Positions 20,332-30,169 of a stretch of 64,000 nt of DNA are shown here, in pieces. The stretch spans positions 372,001-436,000 of the forward strand of contig JAUZTG010000047.1 in the NCBI GenBank assembly GCA_030734395.1, given 5' to 3'. The stretch is from Sarocladium kiliense (lineage: Eukaryota > Ascomycota > Sordariomycetes > Hypocreales > Sarocladiaceae). The notes below the pieces were generated by a model. It ran no database searches. It worked only from the letters and a program-made list of their open reading frames with translations, and was not told the DNA's origin. The number at the start of each line of letters is the position of its first letter. Within the stretch, counting starts at the first letter, position 1. The position numbers were made by a program, and so were the translations under genes.

Positions 20332-23300
20332 GATGGCGCGGATCTGATTAAAGTGGCAATACCGAGGGTCGCAATTCACATCTCCCCAAAGGGAGGAATG
20401 GTATTATGAAGGCCACCTTCTGGGAAAGGCCTAAAGTCGGCACGGCGGGGTAAGAGATGCTGTGACTGTGTGATGCGAGATCAGCAACGGAGGCTGTACG
20501 TCGCAAAGGCGTAAGTCCAAAGGTGAACTTGTGTCGGCTGTGATAGCGCAGTAATGGTGACTGCAGATATTGCAACTCTCATGGGGAAGAACCAGGGCAA
20601 AGTTGTGGTTGGTCGGAAATGTTATTGGGGACGGCGAGTCGGTTACGGCGTCAGTCGTGAGACGTAGAGCAAGTTCTTGGAGCGCATATGCCGAGACTGA
20701 GTTGCGCAAAATAATAAGCCAGACGTAAGGCAACGGCTGCGATAAGATCTAGAGGAAAGCGGTGTCTGTAAAAGTTGAGGTTGTGTCGGCTTGGTTCTTA
20801 GGTACTGAAGGGACCTGAGGAGAAATGATGAGCGACAGTAGCGGGACAAAAATTATGGCGGAGAGGAGAGAAAGAGGAGGCAGACCCGCCGGGAGTGACG
20901 AGGGGGGGTTCTTTAATGGGGAACAATGGCTGAATGGTAGGTAGCGAAGCGGGAGGCATACCACGCCAGGGGTGCGCCAGTGAAGGTGAGTGGGAGGGAG
21001 TAAGAGGAGGGATGCTTTGACATGTAACGACGTCTCCTGGGTGCATCGCTGGCAGGTGAACGAGGACACGAAGATGACAGTGGGCCAGGCTTGAGCTGCA
21101 GTGCACACACACCCAGAGTCACCGTGCGGATGAAAAATACAGATGCCACGAGGAATGTGAGTGAGAGCGGCAGATGAGAGAAAGCTACGCTCTGCTCAGT
21201 AGGGAATGTACGATACAGTGGCTGCGATGAAGGACAGGCGAGGATTATAGGGGCACACACCACCCACACGGGATGGCGGGAGGGAGCGAGGAAGGAGGCA
21301 CGGGAGAGGGGTGGGATAAGTGGAGGCCGACCCTCTGCCAACCTACCTAGTTTCTGCCTGGGGACGCTGGCGAAGGGCAACGTTAGGGGCCTGGATGGGA
21401 GACACAGAGGGAAGGAACGCATCAGCAAAGTGGGGTGGTGAGCCATGTCGCTCCTTCCGATTTGACGTTCGCTGTAAGTGCACGCATAGCATGGCAAGTA
21501 CGACGCGGTGCTAGGCAGACTCTCCCTGAGAGGCCCCAAACAGAACAACTAGATCCTCAGACACAGGGCCGCAACTGCCATGTTAGCCATGCTCAGGTAC
21601 TTTATGCTTGGTACCCAGCTTGCCTGTGCTGCCCGGGCAATACGTCCATGCGTTGTACTGCCCAGCCCTCCCTCCCTTGACCTTGCGCTGTGTGACCGAT
21701 TGGCTTGCTGAGACCAGGCCGGTTGATGCTGTGGCAGATCTGTGCCATGACTTGTCCTCTCACGCGATGACTCCCATTTCGCCTACAGCGCCTTCACCAG
21801 CTTCAGCTTGGCTGGCCCGTCGTAACTTTTCTATCGCACTTATTGGGTACCTCGGGTCGCAAGCTAATATGGTGTCACCCAAGACTGGTGGACCAAACAT
21901 TCACTACAACTATGACCAGCATTGAAGCACTACCAGCGCTCCCTTTCAAAATCCGAACCTCACTCAAGATCTTTGAATACCGGCCGAGGTGTCCTGGCCA
22001 AGCGTCGTGGCAAGACCTTGAGCTCCGCCGCCAGCATCAACTCAGCGCTTGGGCCAGGTCCTGCTCCAAAAGCCGACGAAGCTAAGCAGTAGCAGGGCTG
22101 TTTAGTGTCCTCTTCCCGAGACTCTGGTACATCTCCACACCAAGACTCTCCCTAGACTTCGTCCCAGGAATAGCCACGCCCATGTCAATACATACTCACA
22201 CGGCCGTCTCATCCAGGATCGACAGTTTGCTACTACACACCAAGTGTCTGGCTCCGAAACATGTTCATGCTGTACCAACTTCACATTCAACGGCCACTCC
22301 CTGATAGTGCTCGGCCCAGAAGCACTCCCAACAAATTCTATTCTGCCTGGATCGATCCTCGTTTGAAACGCGCCGGGTACAGCTTTCTCCACGTACCGCG
22401 CTCTGATTGACGACCTCATGATCCCTAGTAGGCCCCTCTTCTCGCCTCACCTGCAAGTCAGCCTGAGTTGACAGGGACACCCCGATGAGCCGGAACTATT
22501 CTCTGCAGACAGCTTCAGAGGGCCCCATAAGTCGAACAATTTTCTCCCGTGAAGGTTAGGAGGGAGACGACAAAGAAACAACGTAGAGAAAGATCTCAAT
22601 GCCCAACTGTGGACCATGCCTTACCCATCTAGGCGCCTGATCCCCTTGTGTCTTCCCGCCCCCCCCCCTCCCCATGCGCCACTGAGGAGTCATCTGTGGG
22701 ACGCACCAGGCCTGCGTTTCTGGAACCCTCTCACCCAGTCGACTTTCAACGCATGTTAGGTTGTGTGGTATGAGCCCTGAATAGCTGCTGCACTGTCCTG
22801 GCCCGAACGCGGTAGGAACCCAACGCGAAAAGTCATGAGCAAATCATTCGAACACTTACTTGGGCCAGCAAGGAACGATTTGCTGGAATGCGCGGATCAT
22901 GTTAATGACACGGTGGGCTACGTGTATGGCTGGATGGTTGGACGAGAGTGCTTGGGTCCCCCAGCGCATGAAACTCAGCGGCATCATGCATTCTGCCGGA
23001 CCTGACTGGTTGTTGATGCCCTCATGATGGATGCGATGCACTTGCAATTGGCCCCCTATTACCACCATTAAGCACTACCGCGACGCCGCCATAACGTCTC
23101 TGTCACACCGGCTTGTCGCACTCTCCCTTGTCTCTACCATGTCGTCTGCGTTGGTACATACACGCTTTGTAAGGACACAGGCATCGACCCGCCTACCGTT
23201 CTCCTGCAAGTACCTTCAGACACCATGTCATTGGAAGGACATCTCCGGTCCTGGCTTTGCAGGTCAGATTTCGGAAGCGAGGGGCTTCATGGACACAGGT

Positions 23301-24782
23301 CTCCGGTTACTTTTCGTTCCAGTGCGGCTCTGTGTCAGTCCGACTTTTCAACTCTGCCCAAGCGCCGGTACCATGAGGTAGGTCGACCCGTCGTTGGGTA
23401 CCAACTGACCCGCGTGCTGGCAACGGCCTGGCCTAACTCTGGGGAAGTGCGAAGACAAGCTTCTGGGGCAAAGGTCAAGTTTGATCACTGCTTTCGAGAA
23501 TGACGAGTATGTTTCTGCTGGGTATCCTGATGATCGGCATGGTGTTACGATGGTTTTGGATCGTCCACATGAGCGAGCTCCTGAGGTGGTTATTTGCTTT
23601 GCATTAGTCGCCAGAGAACAGTCATCTGTGTTGTCGGCTTGCTGCATCTTGGAGGCCAGCGCATCGCCCGTCCACCCGCCTCCAAAGCCCAATCTGCTCC
23701 CCCATGGGTCATCGTGCATGCTTTAAACTGGGCCGGCGTCGCATCTGATAGGGTGGCATTTGCCAGGCGGCCGAGAGTTGAGGTTTTCCTAATTGGCAAC
23801 AACGCTAAGGCATCATGGCATCACGGTGCCCCACGAGCTGGACACCCTTTCTGAGCCGTCTGTGTGACAACAATGGCAGTGACAGTCCGCGCAAACTGTA
23901 GGGTACGTTGTCTGTTGGTGAAGTCGAACCTCATGATGACACCATAATCGCCGATACAGTCAATGAACATTTGTGGCGAAGGAATGTGCAGTATCGGCGA
24001 TTATGGTGTCATCATCAGGAGACTGAGGCCGGTAGATTCACAACTTTATCGTATGAACGGCAAACCAACCTCTTCTCCTTTCGTCTTGGGTACGTGTGCA
24101 GGGTGACTGTTTATGTAGACCAGAGGCATCAAGCTAAGATTGTGCGCAATAATTGATCTCAAGAGGTAGCTCTGAAGCGCCTGGAGGGCACAGCGACAAG
24201 CACCCCAGCCATCAGCTGGCTCACATGCTGGCGTCTGTCAGATCGAAAAGATATCGGGGTATGATCTGGACGCGATCTGTACTAGGATCACCCCGGAACG
24301 GATTGCGATACAAGTGCAATCGGGGGCTTGCACACAGACTGACCTCGAGGAACTCGTGGTGGTAATGGTGCAGTCGCTAAGGCTCACCGCTCTTTCATCG
24401 CCTGAACCTCACCCGCGCGTGGGGAGGGCCACGAACGGATGGGTCGTTTGCGGCGGCCGCTAGTATGATGGCGCTTTGAGGGTCGTTATCGTCCCGATGA
24501 GATCTGAATCGCGGGCACATGTTCCATGAGTTTCGCGGCCCGTCATGGTATCTTAGTGATCATGCTTGGGCAAGTCTTGAATTGCTGACTGGGACCCTTC
24601 GCCAAAGGCTTAGCGATAACACGCCTCATTCAGCTATATCAATGTTTGTACGCCACGGTTCCATACTCATGATTGGCATAAAGCTTGGATTGGAGCACAT
24701 ATGTACATTTTCTTCCTTGCAACGGTTCACTTTCAGTGGCCTAATATGTGTACTGAAGGCTTCACTTCAAACAGTTCCGCCC
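20332..24782. other. 4.4-kb gene-free stretch with one perfect hairpin
   Basis: No coding region can be supported on either strand. Open frames are short, overlapping and without family resemblance. The part next to 20331 is probably promoter and a long leader. The only clear structure is the 25-bp inverted repeat at 23933-24015, listed separately. Confidence 0.5.
23933..24015. repeat. Perfect 25-bp inverted repeat, hairpin
   Basis: The arm at 23933-23957 is the exact reverse complement of 23991-24015, with 33 bases between. The arms share the core CACCATAATCGCCGATAC / GTATCGGCGATTATGGTG. Inside the loop a further 5-bp stem (ACATT 23967-23971, AATGT 23983-23987) can form. Transcribed from either strand, this would fold into an imperfect hairpin of about 83 nt, in the size range of fungal milRNA precursors. 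It could also be a solo foldback element or a site for a dimeric protein. The sequence symmetry is certain; the function is not known. Confidence 0.95.
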
Positions 24783-25739
24783 TTACAATGGAATACTCAG
24801 ATCGGCCACAACAGCACGATGATCCGACAAGCGAATATTGTCGTCAAAGCTATTAGCGAGTACTCCAAACGTCTTCACCGTAGCGGACCGAGGCTCCTTG
24901 ATGAAAAGAAAGTCAATACGACTGGGTGCCTCACCCGGCTCGCCGAAACTCGTGTAAGTTAGATAGTTGCCGTAGTGCTCCTCCTCGGGGAGGAGATCGG
25001 CAATGTCTGACATGCCGCTTCCTTTCGCCGTCATCATCTTGTAGGCACCATCGGAGGGATCGCTGTTGAAGTCACCGCCGATGAGGACGGCTGAGGGAGG
25101 AGGGGAGTCAGAGTTGGAGTCTTGGTTCCATTCTTTGGCGAACTGTATGAGGAGCTTCGCGCTATTCTCACGGGCTTTAGTCCCGCGGTGATCAAACTGC
25201 AGGATGACGTTAGTACATGCCTCCGTCTGTCCGTCTCGCGACATGACATTCGGTCGCGGGAGATGACCACTTACGTGAGTAGACATCACGATGACGGTCA
25301 ACCCAGTCTCTTTGTGTCTGAAAAGACCCATTGTCACAATCCTGTTGAGAACGGCATCCCACCCCCTCGAAGGCTTCTCTGGCGTCTTGCTCAACCACTT
25401 GGTGTCATACTTGACGCACTCCCACGTATCTGACCGGAAGAACACGGGCGAGAACTCCCCATCCGTCGGCTTCTCGTCTCTGCCACGCCCTATATGGGAC
25501 CATCCATCTCCAAGTTGAGCCTGTATGTACTGGACCTGCGAGTGCAGGACCTCCTGCAGGCAGATGAAGGGGCTGTCGTGGCCTTCCGTGTTGAAGATGA
25601 GCTGGCGAGTGAGCTTGGGGCCCCGGACGGTCCATGGCTGCTCACCAAGGACCGGCGTCTTGGTTGCGTAGCGGATGTTGTGAGTAATTATGCGAAGAGG
25701 TATGGAACCCTTCAATACATTAGAATGGGTAATCTGCAT
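24783..25739 (-). CDS. Endonuclease/exonuclease/phosphatase-family protein
   Basis: Two exons, 25739-25275 and 25196-24783, give 292 residues. The fold is that of DNase I, Mg-dependent nucleases and inositol or CCR4-type phosphatases. Its catalytic blocks are in order: RIITHNIRYA, FICLQEVLHSQ, VMSTHFDHRG (formed across the intron), LIGGDFNSDP, SRIDFLFI and the C-terminal LSDHRAVVADL. No signal peptide or organelle signal is obvious. The 78-nt intron at 25197-25274 has GTAAGT, a perfect TACTAAC and CTGCAG, and is a multiple of three, so an unspliced message would encode 318 residues with an insert inside the STHFDHRG catalytic block. Closest functional class is an uncharacterised fungal EEP protein; nuclease and phosphodiesterase activities cannot be told apart from sequence. 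Confidence 0.9.
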   Translation of the reverse strand: MQITHSNVLKGSIPLRIITHNIRYATKTPVLGEQPWTVRGPKLTRQLIFNTEGHDSPFICLQEVLHSQVQYIQAQLGDGWSHIGRGRDEKPTDGEFSPVFFRSDTWECVKYDTKWLSKTPEKPSRGWDAVLNRIVTMGLFRHKETGLTVIVMSTHVSGHLPRPNVMSRDGQTEACTNVILQFDHRGTKARENSAKLLIQFAKEWNQDSNSDSPPPSAVLIGGDFNSDPSDGAYKMMTAKGSGMSDIADLLPEEEHYGNYLTYTSFGEPGEAPSRIDFLFIKEPRSATVKTFGVLANSFDDNIRLSDHRAVVADLSIPL

Positions 25740-26060
25740 CTTGTTCTGTCGTCCACAGCGTAATTGTGCTGGTCGTTGATCTGTGAGGCGGGGTGTGACG
25801 TGGTGAGGTAGGAAGCGACCAGCTAGCTACCAGGTAGGTAGCTTCGATTGACAGGGTCACCTGGTTTAAAGCACTTGGGCTTTCACCATGCTCATCGACT
25901 TATGCGACAGCGTCTACGCATAATTCTGGAGGGACGCGAAGTTTTCGCATAGATAGCTAGCCTTCCCACTTCAGTATGGACGACACATTTTGGTATAGAG
26001 ATTTTCATCGATACCTTACGTATAGATCTAGCAAGAGGGCATCTGGGTCACAATCAACAG

Positions 26061-26141
26061 GCGCTGTGGCTGAGTGGTAATAGGGGTAGACTACAACACA
26101 CTCTCCTGAGAATACCCACAGGAGCGTGTGTAATTATTATA
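26061..26141 (+). other. tRNA-like fragment or decayed tRNA-derived element
   Basis: Begins GCGCTGTGGCTGAGTGGTAA, which matches the acceptor/D-arm start of fungal tRNA-Ser and fits the pol III A-box (TGGCTGAGTGG). The following 60 bases contain CTCTCCTGAGAATACC but no recognisable T-arm (GGTTCGANTCC), and the acceptor stem cannot be closed. It is either a remnant of a tRNA or of a tRNA-derived short interspersed element. Not a functional tRNA by inspection. Confidence 0.3.
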
Positions 26142-26729
26142 AAACAGCTAGTACAGTTACAAAAGCCATGATCATTTCAAGACTTGATCCCTGAATTTCA
26201 CAAAGGTTTACTTCATAAGCCCGAGAAGACGAGGTTCCATTCTATCAGGGTGAACTGCAACGAGAGGCAATCATGCAAACCATTCTAAAGAGAGGACGAC
26301 CCTGGTGACTGGCCAAAAAGGCCGACACATGGCCATGTCGAATAACTGGTTTCACTCTTCATCTTACATTACGACCAGACCTCATTGCCCGAGCACAGTG
26401 CTCAGAGGCCTGCGGTCGACTGAGGCTTTGTTCTTGTTGATTCACACATCCCTTCGACAAATCCACGAAGCCTGGACAATATTTCAGAGTAGAAGGTCGT
26501 ATGTATAGCCCGGAGCACAAGATGTGCAAGATGCAAGAATCGAAAGTTCTGTATAATGGAAGGAAATGTCTCTCTCATAGATCCAGACAATCTCCGGACT
26601 TGCCTCGGCAGACGCACACGGCTTACGAGGCAGAAAGGAAGAGGGGACAACTTAATGACTGCAATCAGTATACTTTGATGAGAATCAGAAGAGAAGTGAT
26701 AGAAGAGAAGTGTGCATCTGTCATAGCAT

Positions 26730-26754
26730 CATCGACTCTTTTCACGAGTCGATG
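26730..26754. repeat. 9-bp inverted repeat with 7-base loop
   Basis: CATCGACTC (26730-26738) is exactly complementary to GAGTCGATG (26746-26754). A small hairpin in non-coding DNA with no assigned role. Confidence 0.8.
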
Positions 26755-27901
26755 GACCCGGCTTTATGTATTTGATCGGCCGCAAGACCATAGGATTCTC
26801 AATAGGGATCTAGACACCAAGCATCGCGAAAACACTCGGGAGTATTCTAACGTTAGTATTTGAGGATGCAAAATGCATCTCGTATGAGCCTGGAGTCGTG
26901 GCCTGCGGGGAGGTGCCTGGGCTGCTCAAGCAGATCTCCCTCACGAAGTGCATGATGGGTGAAAGAAGCGGCATGGCCAGACATTTGGCTAGGCCAGGCT
27001 GTAATCACCTTGCTAAGTTTATGCTTCTGGAAATGGAGCATGCCTAGGAACAGATGTAGGCCCATGTAGGAGGACTTGTCGGCATAACCCCAGAGTTTGT
27101 CGGGACACTCGCGATTGAGGCCAGTTGCGTCCTAGCCGTCAACGATTGGACCCAAGTAGTCGTACAAGTAGAACAGCTAAGGAACATGAGGAACCTGGAA
27201 GGAACCGACAATCCACGCCTTGCGTATTCTTCCAGCAAACGAGCTGGCAGTGGACATGGAATGATTGCTGTCACGTGCCCCCTGTCCTGTAGCGCTGTTC
27301 TCTGTGTCCTTGGTTGGTTGGTGTGCTCACGGATCACAGACTTGCAGGCGCATTCTTATCAGAGAAAATGTGGCAGGAGACAGTTCTGGACCCAAGCCTC
27401 TTCATCCCTTTTCAGTTGCTTGGGAACCGACTTCACTATGTCTTACCGACCGAATGTAGACACTACACCCTCCCTTTCCGGCACCATAGCGCAGCGCCTC
27501 CTGTCTCGAGCACAGCTGAGGTGAGAGTGAGCCATGCTCGTTTCAAGAGGTCGAAACAAATCCAGAGACAGCCTCTGGGTCTAGGTCTACCTGGGTGCCA
27601 AAGCCACCGCCGCCGGGCTGCCCGATAGTCCTCAGCTCAGCACTGGGAGTGACAGGTCATGCTCACGTCGCATCCCTTAGCACACCTACTCCGGACCTGC
27701 TATACGAAACTGACGACACGAGAGGTCATCTCGAGAGGCTGGACGGATGTGATGGTCCGGACATGGGGTGCTCGTGATCGCCAAGCGAAAGCCGGAGTAT
27801 TATCTCGTCCCGGAAAGTCGCATGGCCCCAAAACATGGGCTTTCTCATTTCTGCAATGACCAAGCAAAAACCGGATCCTGGTGAATCTCATGAGCAGTGT
27901 T

Positions 27902-27927
27902 CATGCAAGGCACCGGTGCCTTGCATG
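27902..27927. repeat. 26-bp perfect palindrome
   Basis: The 26 bases from 27902 to 27927 read identically on both strands without any spacer; the half-site is CATGCAAGGCACC. Chance occurrence of a palindrome this long in a 64-kb window is very unlikely. It sits in gene-free DNA. It could be a high-affinity dimer site, a cruciform or the junction of a deleted inverted repeat. Confidence 0.95.
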
Positions 27928-29419
27928 GGGCACAAATGCCTTGGTCTTGCAGCAGCTCTCGCGCGCAGATTCCGATCGGACTCACGATTCCTCGATTCAA
28001 CTTCTGGATCAAGGCCGAACCACATGAGTGAGGCTCGCTCACGTTGCAACCACGCCGCGATAGAGATGCGTGACCTCGCCTTGGTGTCAAATAGCTGGAG
28101 GAAGTGGTGGTGTGGTGGTCTACCAACCCCACAAACAGGTCTCCATTTGGTGCGCGAGAGCCGCTCGGACCGGTCATCGTTGCCTTCACGGCTTCAGCCA
28201 TGGCCCGCACCCGTGTCAGATGGCCCAAATAGTACAACCCGCTGCCTTGATGGAGGCAGCGATTGTCGACTTGAGGTGGTGTGCTGCCTGTCTCACCTTA
28301 CGAAGGCCCTCGTCCACGAGCCACCACCCAACTCCAGCACCGTCACGCCTGCTCACTCAGGCTTGGAGGTGCGACGCCTCTCCCTCCTGTTCGCAGTAGC
28401 TTGCATGATGGAAGGTGCTAGCTATCCATCCCAATCGCCAGCCCCGGAGCGAGGCCACAGCTGAGCAGCAACATTCTTCTTTTCTACCGCCAATCCCGGC
28501 ATGCGCGGTTCCCTGCAGCATCGGCAATAGCGCCTCAGCCTTCTGACGCTCACCACCAAAGAACCCATCACTGTGACCAGTCATACATCAGGATGCACGC
28601 AGGGTCGAGATCGGCGGGCCCTACGTACGCAGGGGTTTGGTGGTTGCCTCTCAAGTCGTAGAATAATACGACTCACCCTCAGGATTCCTGGACGAGGCGA
28701 GCCCTGCTCAGGAAGACGGCGAAGTGAGTTGAGACATGGATGCGCAGAAACATGGCGTTGCAGAAACAAGCTGCGTCCTCACGCGTAAAAGGGAGAGCGA
28801 GAAACATGCTTTTCGCAATCGAGACCGAGCGAGTCACTCAGACAGTTCGACCTTCACGTGGGCTGGCTGGAGGCCGCGCCGTCCGCCAAGCGGCTGATGA
28901 CCACCTTATTGCGCCTCACAAGGTCGCCAGTCTGAGATGGTGTGTGACTGATACGACGACGCGGCCGCTATCTCGTTACTGCTTCCATCATTTGTGGGGT
29001 TGTATGAGTCGCTATCAGTCTGGTCTTGGGTGGTCTTTTGTCTCTTCGAGTCAAGAGTCGTCTGCCTGGTGACTTGACAAGGTGCAAGTCATGTTGGTCA
29101 GATATAAGTATATCGACTGGCCCCTTCCGCCTCATCGCCCAGCCTACTTGTCCATTCTTCCCAGACAAGTTCCCGCTTTTCCTTTCCTCTAAGCCTTTCG
29201 CTTCCTATCATCTCGTCGTTGGAGCCGGTCGACCCGGCAAACGACAAGTTCCTTCCCTCGCCTCGGATATTCCATCCAGGCAACATATCACATACCGTGC
29301 TATTCGCCAAAGTGGCGATCTGGAAATATCATAGAAGACGCCGCGAGGCAGTCGGTTCATATCCTACCGGACCAACCCCCCATCGCCGTTTGGTCTATTA
29401 CCTTCCACTCATAGACGAG

Positions 29420-30169
29420 ATGCCGACCGAGTCAGAGCTCCGCTCCCGCCGGGACTCCTGGCCACCGACCCAACTTCGCCTACTGCGCTCCTCCTCCAAG
29501 GAAGAGCCAAAGCAGCTCACAGAGGATATTGATGAAGATCCACTTACCTACTTCCTTACTCCCACGCCGCTCCTCGAGGACGACGAGATGCTCGACGGGG
29601 TAATCATGGATTTTGATGCCGGCATCGAGGATCCTAGTCACCCGCACGATATGGTTCGCAGTGTGAGCCCATCCAGCCTTGATGGTCTGTCAAAGCCATC
29701 GAGCCGTTCACGAAGCCCGGAGTTCGACTTTGACATGCCCACTCCCGACGAGGATGATGACGATGAGGAAGACTACATTCGCTTCGCCACTGGGGGATAC
29801 TCCTCTAGGTTCCTGTCGCTCCCAGACTTCGCTATCGATGGACGCCGACCACGCCCACGCAGCCCTCTATTTGGACGCAGCACCAACCTGCCCGCCAGCT
29901 TCCCCGGGCCATCATCCCCTCCTCGTGGTCGTGTTCTCCACGCACGAGGCAGGCTTAGCCCTGTCAGGAGTGTGTCGGCTCGCGGTCGGCCTGGACACCT
30001 CTGGAGGGAGCCGAGCCCTGATGTTTGGTCCATTGAGGAGGAGACGGAGGAGGATATGGAGAGCGTGAGGGACAAGATGGAGCCCTTAGAGATCTTGAAT
30101 GGAGAGGGAAGTGATGGAGAAGGGAAGATCAAGAAGAAGGTCAGGTTTGTGCTGCCGTCAGAGGAGTAA
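29420..30169 (+). CDS. Small acidic disordered protein with C-terminal RVxF-like motif
   Basis: 249 residues starting at the ATG at 29420 (MPTESELRSRRDSWPPTQ). The frame stays open upstream to 29219, but that part reads like leader sequence. The protein is Ser/Pro/Arg-rich with strongly acidic patches (MPTPDEDDDDEEDYIRFA) and an Arg-rich section (RGRVLHARGRLSP). It ends in a basic-hydrophobic KKKVRFVLPSEE, whose KVRF fits the [RK]-V-x-F docking motif of protein phosphatase 1 partners. No enzyme domain is seen. I do not recognise the family. Codon-level coherence and the charge pattern favour a real gene, while an additional upstream exon cannot be excluded. Confidence 0.62.
   Translation: MPTESELRSRRDSWPPTQLRLLRSSSKEEPKQLTEDIDEDPLTYFLTPTPLLEDDEMLDGVIMDFDAGIEDPSHPHDMVRSVSPSSLDGLSKPSSRSRSPEFDFDMPTPDEDDDDEEDYIRFATGGYSSRFLSLPDFAIDGRRPRPRSPLFGRSTNLPASFPGPSSPPRGRVLHARGRLSPVRSVSARGRPGHLWREPSPDVWSIEEETEEDMESVRDKMEPLEILNGEGSDGEGKIKKKVRFVLPSEE

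Larger units (their letters stand above)
25740..29419. other. 3.7-kb divergent intergenic stretch without a gene
   Basis: Lies between two divergent genes. No supported coding region. It contains a tRNA-like fragment (26061-26141), a 9-bp stem/7-base loop (26730-26754) and a 26-bp perfect palindrome (27902-27927). Open frames around 27.8-28.9 kb overlap one another on both strands and show no family resemblance. Confidence 0.5.

Noticed and set aside
20332..20379. Extension of the 592-residue protein to 20379
   Set aside because: The codon at 20379 is GTG, not ATG; the ATG at 20331 begins the recognisable protein.
20749..21548. Minus-strand open frames of 100-211 codons upstream of the proline-rich gene
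   Set aside because: Overlapping in several frames, C/T-driven composition, no domain; taken as leader or promoter.
27595..28464. Overlapping frames of 130-209 codons on both strands around the 26-bp palindrome
   Set aside because: Both strands are equally open, composition is mixed, and no family or splice logic supports either.
29219..29419. N-terminal extension of the 249-residue protein
   Set aside because: An ATG-led start at 29420 gives a coherent protein; the upstream 67 codons read like untranslated leader and the first codon at 29219 is not ATG.
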